Shown piece after piece: positions 55,914 to 64,000 of a DNA stretch of 64,000 nt. This DNA comes from Ichthyophis bannanicus (Eukaryota; Chordata; Amphibia; Gymnophiona; Ichthyophiidae). The notes beneath the pieces were generated by a model, which was not told where the DNA came from, made no database searches, and saw only the letters and a list, made by a program, of their open reading frames with translations. Position 1 is the stretch's first letter; each line of letters starts with the position of its first letter. Position numbers and translations under genes: made by a program. The stretch is taken from assembly GCA_033557465.1 (NCBI GenBank), contig CM066047.1, positions 3,038,001 through 3,102,000 of the forward strand. Direction: 5' to 3'.

Positions 55914-56344
55914 CTTAAATTAAGAACAAAATAGATTGAATTGATAACATTTCTTGTTCATAATTTACTCTATTTTTGATAAAGTACTGCGGTGTTTTAT
56001 AGTATGTTAGAAATTAAAGTCAGTAAACAAAAGCATATATGGGTCAATATTCAAAATGATTTATCCAGTTAACTTTAGGAGTTAAACAGATAAATTGTTA
56101 GTTTTAGATATGGGTCTTGCTGACGGGTTCACTTTTGGCCAGGTAATTCAACGCTGAACCAGAGTTATCCAGATAAAAGTAGGAACTCGGCTCTGAGAAG
56201 TGTGCAGGAGATGCACTTATAATTCAGTTAGGCAGAATGGATAGTCAGTATTATTCAAGATAATTTGTTAACCTAGGAAGGAAAAAGCAGATTGAAAGAT
56301 GACTGGATATCTTATTCAGTTACCTTTCTGGTACTATATGTAGC
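55914..56344. other. Intron with MITE-like patch
   Basis: 56038-56290 begins gggtcaatattcaaaatgatttatccagttaac and has several ggataa/ttatcc-type inverted words; 59500-59640 looks like its continuation on the other side of the CR1. Probably an old MITE split by that LINE. Confidence 0.5.
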
Positions 56345-59300
56345 AGACAGAGCTTAAAGATCCCAAATTACCCATGCCTATCAACAGCCAGATTAATATG
56401 AATAAAATATAAAATGCCTGTATGCAAATGCTAGAAGTCTAAAAAATAAGATGGGAGAGTTAGAATATATAGCACTAAATGAGAGGTTAGATATGATTGG
56501 AAAATCAGAGACATGGTGGAAGGAGGACAACCAGTGGGACACTGTGATACCTGGGTACAAACTATATCATAATGATAGAGCTGATCAAATTGGTGGAGGG
56601 GTTGCGCTCTGTTAGAGAGGGCATTGAGTCAGAAAGGATTAAAGTTTTGCATGAAACAAAATTTGCTGTAGAATCTCTATGGATTGAAATTCCATGTAAA
56701 AAGGGGAAGGCGATAGCAGTGGGGGTGTAGTATCCGACCGCCTGGCCAGAATGAACAAATGGATGATGAAATGCTCAAAGAAATCAAGGAAGCTAACAAC
56801 AGTTACAGCGCAGTAATAATAATAGGTGATTTCAATTACCCCGGTATCGACTGGGTCAGTGTCACAGCAGGACATGCTAGGGAGATAAAGTTCCTAGATG
56901 AAATAAATAACTGCTTCTTGGAGCAGCTGGTTCATGAACTGACCAGAGGGGAAGCCATATTAGACCTAGTCCTTAGTGGAACACCAGATCTAGTACAAGA
57001 GATAAGGGTGTTGGGGGCCACTTGGCAATAGTGATCATAGCATGATCACATTTGATTTAATAGTGGAGGAGAGATAGTAAGGAAATCCACAGTACCACGA
57101 AAGGGAGACTATGGGCTTGTTTACAAAAGCTGCTGTAGTGGTTTCCGATCGTTATTGGAGCTGCGGCCCTATTGATTTCAAGGGGGCCGCAGCTCCGATA
57201 ATGATCGGAAACTGCTACCGTGGCTTTGTAAACAAGCCCCTATGATAAAATGAGGAAAATAGTTAAGAAAAAACTAAAAGGAGCAGTAGCAAAGGTTAAA
57301 GACTTACATCAAGCTTGGGGGGTGTTGAAAAATACTATCTTGGAAGCCCAGACCAGCTGTTTTCCACACTTTAAGAGAAGTGGAAGGAAGTCCAAAAAAC
57401 TGCCAGCATGGTTTAAAGGTGAGGTCAGGGAGGCTGTTGCCAAAAAAGCATCTTTCAGGAAATGGAAAAAAGAGCCAAACAACGAAACCTGGAAACAGCA
57501 CAAGCACTGGCAAGTCAAATGCAAGGCATTGATAAGGCAGGCAAAGGGAGAATTTGAGAAGAAGCTTGCTGCGGAAGCAAAAACGTGAAATAAAGACTTT
57601 TTCAAGTACATTCGTAGCAAAAAACCTGTGAGAGAATCAGTTGGTCCATTAGATGATAGAGGGGTTAAAGGGGCACTAAGAGGCGACAAGGCGATAGTGG
57701 AGAGACTGAATGAATTCTTTGCTTCGGTCTTTACTGAGGAAGATGTAGGGATGTTACCCATGATTGAAGTGGTATTTAAAGGTGTGGAAGAATTGAAAGA
57801 AATATCGATACATCGGGAAGATGTATTGCAACTATTAGATAAACTGAAGAGTAGCAAATCACCTGGGCCGGATGGTATACATCCAAGGGTATTGAAAGAA
57901 CTGAAATATGAGATTGCAGACCTGCTATTAGTAATCTGTGAATTTTCATTAAAATCATCTGTAATACCTGAAGACTGGAGGATCGCCAATGTAACGCGAA
58001 TTTTTAAAAAGGGTTCCAGGGGTGATCCGGGAAACTACAGACCGGTGAGCCTGAAGTCAATACCAGGAAAAATGGTAGAAACCATCATAAAGAACAAAAT
58101 TACTCAGCATGTAGATAGTCATGGCCTAATGGGAGACAGCCAACTTGGCTTTAGACAAGGAATATCTTCTCTTACTAATCTGTTATGTTTTTTGAAGGTG
58201 TGAATAAACAGGTGGACAAAGGTGAGTCAGTTGATATAGTGTATCTGGACTTTCAGAAAGCCTTTGACAAGGTCCCTCATCAGAGACTTTTGGCAAAACT
58301 AAAGAGTCATGGGATAGGAGGCGGTGTACTATTGTGGATCAGGAACTGGTTAAAAGATAGAAAGCAGAGGGTACGGCTAAATGGCCAATTTTCCCAATGG
58401 AGAAAGGTGAATAATGGTGTACCCCAGGGATCTGTGCTGGGTCCGCTGCTTTTTGACATATTCATAAATGACCTGGAAAGTGGAATAACGAGTGAGGTTA
58501 TCAAATTTGCAGATGACACAAAACTATTTAAAGTTGTTAAAACCCAAGAGGATTGTGGAAAATTGCAAGAGGATCTTGATAAACTGGATGACTGGGCATC
58601 AAAATGGCAGATGAAATTTAATGTGGACAAGTGCGAAGTTATGCACCTAGGGGAAAACAACCCAAACTATGGTTACACGATGCAAGGCTCCACATTAGAA
58701 ACCACCACCCAGGAAAAAGATTTAGGCGTCATTGTGGATAACATGTTAAAAACCCTCTGCCCAGTGTGCAGCGGCGGCCAAGAGAGCAAATAGAATGCTA
58801 GGTATCATAAGGAAAGGAATGGAAAATAAAACAAAAGATATTATAATGCCTCTGAATCATTCCATGGTGAGACCGCACCTTGAATATTGTGTGCAATTCT
58901 GGTTGCCGTATCTTAAAAAGGATATAGAGTTATTAGAAAAGGCTCAGAGAAGAGCCACCAAAATGGTAAAGGGGATGGAAGGATACTGCTATGAAGAAAG
59001 GCTAAAAAAGTTAGGGCTCTTTAACCTGGAAAAGAGACGGCTGAGGGGAGATATGATAGAAGTCTATAAATTAATGAACGGAGTGGAACGGGTAAATGTA
59101 GATCGATTGTTTACCTTATCGGAATATAGAAAGACTAGGGGACATGCAATGAAGCTACAGGGTAAACTATTTAAGACTAATAAGAGAAAATATTTTTTCA
59201 CTCAACTTGTAATCAAACTCTTGAATTTGTTACCGGAGGATGTAGTAAAGGCTGTTAGTGTAGCTGGGTTTAAAAAAGGTTTGGACAAGTTCCTGGAGGA

Positions 59301-59490
59301 AAGGTCCATAAACCATTATTAAGAAGGACCCAGGATATCAATGTTTGACCCAGTACAAGCATTGTGGAACCTGTGTCTTTTGGGGAAACTGCTAGGTACG
59401 TATGACCTAGATTGGTCACTGTTGGAAACAGGAAACTGGGCTTGATGGACCTTGGTCTGACCCAGTATGGCATATCTTATGTTCTTATGT
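56345..59490 (+). mobile_element. CR1-A LINE, nearly full length, plus strand
   Basis: Starts near 56345 (cttaaagatcccaaattaccc), endonuclease 56420-57060, linker 57250-57700, RT 57720-58700, C-terminal region to 59322, 3' UTR and tail (TTATGTTCTTATG) at about 59478-59490. Frames: 56759-57031, 57250-57588, 57628-58203, 58185-58793, 58795-59322. RT motifs: [64 protein letters not shown]. It has several frameshifts and stops, a MITE at 57113-57239, and no intact ORF. Confidence 0.88.
57113..57239. mobile_element. Palindromic MITE inside the CR1-A
   Basis: 127 bp with self-complementary ends: GGGCTTGTTTAC ... GTAAACAAGCCC, arms of about 55 bp. CTAT occurs on both sides (57109-57112 and 57240-57243), while other CR1-A copies have only one gactatgataaaatgagg here, so it is a clean insertion with a 4-bp duplication. 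No coding capacity. Confidence 0.9.
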
Positions 59491-60600
59491 AATACTGACT
59501 AACTGGATATCTCTTTCAACATTCAGTTATTATCCAGTTAAATTCAGCACTGCCAGTTATTTACCTCTATGGGGTCAATATTAATAAAGGTTAAGTAGTT
59601 TATTTTGGGAGTTAACCACATAAATCTTCCCTTTTAACTTTGAGGTGAATAAAGATAGGGATAGCTCCATGCTGAAATTTGCCTATTGCTTTATATGGGT
59701 AAAAAGGCCACATAAACTTATACCATGTCAGTCTCCGTACAAATAAAGCAAGAGATGTATGTTGGTCACAGGTGCCTTTATTAGTAGACCCCGACGCGTT
59801 TCGGCAACTCCTTCTTCAGGGGGTATATAACTCAAAAAATAAATACAAATAAAACAAATCAGCATAAGACAAAATATCAATAAATAGATTATTAATAAAA
59901 CATGAGATTATAACAATAAAACAATGTACAAGACAAGGTGAATAAATAAATAAAAAGCATTGTGTGACAAACATTACATAGAAAACGTAGGGCAGAGGAA
60001 AAATAGTACCTAGTAGGGTTAGGACAGAAAAAACACAGGTGCAAACACAATAAAAAAATGTGTGTACAAATGGATATTATATTCACTAATGCAAGCTGTG
60101 GTAGTCTTTTAAAATGTAGCTATTTGACTGTCTTGTCTAAAACCATCAAATACAATAAATAATTAAATAATGGGAAATAAGAATCAGACAACAATAATAA
60201 ATAACCAATAAAATGGAAAGAAACATGAAAATAATAAAGTGACATCCTGAACTATAACTTTAAGTAGCTCAGAGGGTGGTACCATAACATACTATAAAAC
60301 ACTAATAAAAATAATAACTGATGCTATGAACCAATTGGGTAACTCTTACATGTATCTATATGGAATTTTTAACGTGAACGAACTGAGAGAAAACTCCATT
60401 ATCTGAACTAATGCAAAGTATCATGAGAGCAGAAACCTATAGTGTTTCTTTTAAAAAAAAACATTGTATCTAGGCATACATTAAAAGGGGGGAAGGAGTA
60501 CAAATGGGGATCCCTAAACAAATCAATCCATTTAAATTTTAATTATGATATGCAATAATAAAAAAGGGGGGGAGATAAAACATGCTAAAAAATGAACAAT
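59491..60600. other. AT-rich sequence with a GACGCGTTTCGG motif
   Basis: 59500-59640 continues the MITE-like patch (ttatccagttaaattcagc). 59780-59830 reads tttattagtagaccccgacgcgtttcggcaactccttcttcaggggg, a motif I associate with dispersed amphibian and fish repeats, perhaps Penelope-like, without certainty. The remainder (59830-60600) is A-rich and holds no ORF of note. Confidence 0.45.
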
Positions 60601-61155
60601 AAGTAAACAGGTAGTAATGTCATGAATTTGTAGGGAGTGCTACCATGACATGTTGGCAAAGTGTCTAGTGATGCAGAGCAAATCAAATAAAATATACAAA
60701 CTATCATAAGAGGGTAGCAGCAAGACTAAAGGTCTGAGAAACGATTAGTGTTGTTAGCCAAAAACCTAAAGGAAACTACGATAGCCAAAAATGAAAGTGA
60801 AGTGAAGCATCTAAAACCAGGAATCCCATGTTTCAAAACAGAAATTTAAAAACGGACGCCCCAATTGGACAATTTCAAATAAAATACCATGTGTGTTAAC
60901 ATCTTGTGGAAAATACGTTTATTTAAAAAAAAAATTATAATCATGTATTTAGAAAAAGGGGGAGGAAGTGAAAGTGAAAATCGGGTAAAAGAAACCTGAC
61001 AAACCTGAGAATCGTTTCTCAGACCTTTAGTCTTGCTGCTACCCTCGTATGATAGTTTGTATATTTTATTTGATTTGCTCTGCATCACTAGACACTTTGC
61101 CAGCAAGTCATGGTAGTGCTCCCTAGAAATTCATGACATTACTACCTGTTTACTT
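60601..61155. repeat. Long inverted repeat, 146-bp arms
   Basis: 60601-60746 and 61010-61155 are reverse complements of equal length with no gap and only a few mismatches. The 263-bp spacer carries A/T runs. Such arms suggest a snap-back non-autonomous DNA transposon or a locally inverted duplication. Confidence 0.92.
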
Positions 61156-61356
61156 AGGGGCATGTTTACTAAACATTCCTAACGTGCGGGGCCGTGCTAG
61201 TGTGCCTGTGCCATATAAGGAGTGGGCGGTTCAGGCAGAAAATAGAAAGAAAACGGTAGTAAGCAACCGGACGTGTGTGCGTCGCGCTAATGTGCGGGGG
61301 TCGACATTAGCGCGTGGAAAGGCAAAGTGGCGCGCTGCTGAGTATACAAAACAACA
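61156..61356. other. Unassigned, with MITE-like left end
   Basis: 61154 ttaggggcatgtttactaaa resembles the MITE ends at 31043 and 14936. No matching right end was found. Confidence 0.4.
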
Positions 61357-61427
61357 GAGCCGTGGTACAACGGTGAAGACACTGACCAATGGTGCAGGGG
61401 CCATGGGTTCAATCCCCCAGTGTGCGC
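61357..61427 (+). repeat. tRNA-like module 1 (SINE relic)
   Basis: Reads gagccgtggtacaacggtgaag as an A-box region and GGGTTCAATCCC as a B-box, at about tRNA spacing. No pairing acceptor stem was found, so probably a tRNA-derived SINE head. Confidence 0.55.
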
Positions 61428-61497
61428 AACGACAAAGGTCAGCTGAGGCAGTAACTGTAATGATTAACATTGTTTTAGGAGGCAAATTAATTTGGAA

Positions 61498-61672
61498 CGG
61501 CATAAGGCGGCGCACAGTTATTTTTGGGCGGCAGAAGGCGGCGCACAGTGCTTTTTGGGCGGCATAAGGCGGCGCACAGTTATTTTTGGGCAGCAGAAGG
61601 CGGCGCACTGGTCCCCTTGGGCGGCAGAAGGCGGCACGCTGATAGGCACAAGGCGGCGCGCTGATGCACAAG
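61498..61672 (+). repeat. Tandem repeat of AAGGCGGCGCACAG type
   Basis: At least six copies of a unit of about 30-35 bp: (cata or caga)aggcggcgcacagttatttttgggcggc. G+C-rich and irregular. Confidence 0.88.
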
Positions 61673-61682
61673 CACAGGAACA

Positions 61683-61750
61683 GAGCCACAGCACAATGGT
61701 TAAAACACTGACCAATGGTGCAGGGATCAGGGGTTCAACTCCTCACAATG
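61683..61750 (+). repeat. tRNA-like module 2 (SINE relic)
   Basis: Very close to module 1: gagccacagcacaatggttaaaacactgaccaatggtgcaggg ... GGGGTTCAACTCC. The acactgaccaatggtgcaggg stretch is identical in both. They are copies of one family. Confidence 0.6.
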
Positions 61751-62128
61751 CCCAGTGAAAAATGCCTGCTGAGGCAGTATGTATTATGTTGTGGAGTGCT
61801 GTAGGAGGCTGTATAATTTTATTTTGTTATCACTACTAGCAAACGCACTCTCCCAGCATGTTAACATACGGCGGCCCATAAGGCACATGTTACAGTGCAC
61901 TGTTCGCCAAGGCACCCTTGAATGACCCCTATAGGGCAGCATGTATGTTGCGACACAGGATAATGTATAGTGCACCCTATAGGGATGGCAACCATAAGGT
62001 GGCCTACAGGGCGCCCTATGAAGCACCCTCAGAGGCACCTAATGGGTATAGTAAGCTGAGGGTGGTCTTGCCGGCATAGACATATGTACAGTAAATAAAA
62101 ATAAAGCTGTGGACAGCCCTACCAAAGG
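61751..62128. other. Unassigned GC-richer sequence
   Basis: Short words such as ccctatagggc and ggcacc recur loosely. No ORF or RNA gene seen. Confidence 0.4.
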
Positions 62129-62200
62129 GCCCCACTGTGGGTTTGAACCCATGACCTCTGGCTGCACAGGCAGTGATGTAACCATTGCGCTACAGCTCCA
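62129..62200 (-). repeat. tRNA-like module 3, minus strand
   Basis: The minus strand reads ggagctgtagcgcaatggttac (A-box-like TAGCGCAATGGT) and catgggttcaaacccaca (B-box GGTTCAAACCC) with a paired T-arm, 72 bases in all. The first and last seven bases do not pair, so I do not call a functional tRNA gene. Confidence 0.5.
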
Positions 62201-63819
62201 TAGCTGTAAGCAGGCCCCTGGCTGGCTGCAGATAGCCTACACGTCACCTCACAGACAGTCTGCTGGTGTCAACAGGATAGGGTTAGGCCACCCGTACCCA
62301 TGATGCACTGCACATGCAAATTAGCTGTCCGCAGATGGACACAAGATGGGGAATGCACCCCCACAGCACCTCGGCCCTGTTTGGGGAAGTGACCGGGTGC
62401 ACCCACACAGCACCTTGGCCTAGTAGGGGGCACTGACCGGGTGTTTTACTGGCACAGAGTAGCCACACACCGTTACATCGTGCGGGTACTGTGCTCACCC
62501 TGAGTGTGTAATGAGGTGGCCAGGACCAGGTCAACAACACCTGCCATGGCTGATGGAGGCCAAGCGGGTGTTCCAAAGCAGTGTTAATGTGTAAGATAGC
62601 TAGTTTCTGCACAAACACCATGGATATCCCTGTCTGCCGCCATCAGGCACCCCCCCCCCCCAGTGGCAAACATGGTCCCCATAAAGGGTTCCACAATCGA
62701 CCTCCCTGCAAAGGTGGCTGTATTGGGCAACATCAACCCCTGTCCTGGTGTGTAACACCACCACCCCCCCCCCCCCCCCCCCAGGCAGGCAGCTCCATAC
62801 ACAACCATAACACAATAGCAGACAGACATAAGCCCAGGGTATGGTAAGCTGCACTCCACCACCAGATATTCCCCTGCAGCAAGCCAACAGCCACTGCACC
62901 CTGCAAGCCATTATAGCAAGACATTTACCAGCTACAAACAGTCTGCTGGTTAGTCCATAGTGCATGTTCCCAATGGAGATGCATGCACCCAGAACTGGGC
63001 TGTCTGCATACACAGCAAGCAGATAGATCAGTGACTGGGCCCCAAAGAGAAACCCATATCTATCACATGAGAGAACTACTATACAGCACTATGGGGGGGC
63101 CTAGCCATGCTGTGGTCACTGCACAGTCAGGGTGAGCGTGATCCCCCAGAAGGACATGCTTTGGCCACCCTGTCTGTGTAGGTGGTGGCCGGACACTACA
63201 ATATCCCAGCCAATGTCCCTGCCAGGGCCCTATGCCCAGTGAAGATGCATCCTGGCCACGCCACCCTGCCCTGGCTATACCCATGGTACCTTGCACCTCA
63301 TTATGCACATTGATTGGCCAATACTGGCAACAGAGCTGGCAGTGCGGGCTGTTGAAGGGGCTTGCAGCCAACACCCACTGTATAGACAGACACACACTTC
63401 CACACCTCTGCCATCATGGTGCTACGATTGAGGGGGTAAGTAGCCTTGCCCACCAAACCGGTCCTGAGCACGGCAAGGCATGGATATGGTACGCATTACA
63501 GCTGGTGGTCACTCCCCAGGGTGGTAAGCACCGTCAGAGGCCAGGCCTGGAGCATGCCCCGCAAACACCTAACAGATTGTTTGGATGGGGTCAACTAGCA
63601 GTATGTACGTAACGTATGGATAACTGCCTGCCTGTGCTCCTAGCAAACGTCTCCGAGCTGTGTACCGTATACCTCAGGTGTAGGGTGACATTGGTAAGTT
63701 ATGCAAGTGCTCGTTTTGGGTGCTGCATGCACGGTCCAATGTTCTGCCTTTCCAGGAGACATTGGCCAATGGGGCCTGTGGGTGTGGGTGTGTCTGCCCT
63801 TGATGGCTGCTGCTTTACG
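62201..63819. other. Unassigned sequence with C runs
   Basis: Richer in G+C than most of the window. C runs at 62649-62660 and 62766-62782. Many short ORFs on both strands overlap each other and have no family features. No splice-bounded exon recognised. Confidence 0.45.
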
Positions 63820-63915
63820 GCACAGATTCCCAACTCCAGTCCAGGTTTGCATCACACTGTTCGGGTTTTCCTGCTATCCCTCATGAATATGCATGGGCTA
63901 CATCTACATGCCATG
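63820..63915 (+). repeat. Dispersed repeat fragment (SINE-like tail)
   Basis: agattcccaactccagtccagg ... gggttttcctgctatccctcatgaatatgcatg resembles a widespread tetrapod SINE-like sequence as I recall it. Only about 95 bp is seen. Confidence 0.45.
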
Positions 63916-64000
63916 GGGGTGGTGCATAGATATACAGCACAGGCATTTGTATGAGTGTCAGCATGGAACCTGACTGGTGTGTGGCCCACCAGGACTGCAT

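Noticed and set aside
61231..61689. 152-codon minus-strand frame with repeated AFCRPK-type peptide
   Set aside because: It is the translation of the GGCGGCGCACAG tandem repeat and the tRNA-like module.
62129..62200. A functional tRNA gene on the minus strand
   Set aside because: A and B boxes are good, but the acceptor stem ends do not pair, so it is listed only as a tRNA-like relic.

Overview
The window looks like intronic DNA of a vertebrate with a large, repeat-rich genome. The only host-gene exon I recognise with confidence is at 55367-55913 on the minus strand. It encodes the C2A domain of a synaptotagmin, best matched by SYT9. Most of what surrounds it is transposable elements: CR1- and L2-type LINEs, an L1-type ORF1, a DIRS retrotransposon, Harbinger and hAT DNA transposons, MITEs, SINE relics and minisatellites. 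The mix of DIRS, CR1, L2 and Harbinger suggests an amphibian, possibly a caecilian; that is an inference from repeat content, not a proof.

Layout. 1-4020: two minus-strand CR1 copies. 4057-6892: a DNA transposon with imperfect terminal inverted repeats, a TTA duplication and a broken transposase-like gene of a family I cannot name. 6985-11620: fragments of CR1 and an L2-like LINE (L2c), one interrupting the other. 11765-12480: a palindrome and a G-rich minisatellite. 12614-17472: more L2-type LINEs. 17473-23345: a complete-looking DIRS element (inverted termini, internal complementary region, RT, RNase H, tyrosine recombinase) sitting inside an L2c LINE whose 3' end resumes at 23346. A retroviral-integrase-like relic lies antisense inside the DIRS. 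23580-31650: LINE fragments, an 80-bp tandem array and low-information DNA. 31649-35010: a long minus-strand CR1 of another subfamily carrying a GDSL/SGNH esterase domain. 35030-37552: a tRNA-SINE and an L2c LINE.

38115-41545: a Harbinger transposase gene split by a 2.56-kb hAT-like insertion with an exact 8-bp target duplication. 41640-44925: an L2 LINE with a second L2 inserted in reverse. 44926-50975: an internally deleted CR1, a CR1 of another subfamily, and a CR1 interrupted by an L1-like element that has ORF1 only (half-L1) with a 13-bp target duplication. 51500-53060: possible but unidentified exons. 53570-54501: the same minisatellite family as at 11.9 kb in opposite orientation, then a long palindrome with a hAT-type end. 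55367-55913: the SYT9-like exon. 56345-59490: a nearly full-length CR1 with a palindromic MITE inside. 59740-64000: A/T-rich DNA with a 146-bp-arm inverted repeat, then tRNA-like modules and GC-richer unassigned sequence.

All transposon genes seen are damaged to some degree except the L1-like ORF1 (419 codons, open). Element family names are assigned from protein motifs and termini read by eye; the subfamily labels CR1-A to CR1-D and L2a to L2c are mine and only for this window.
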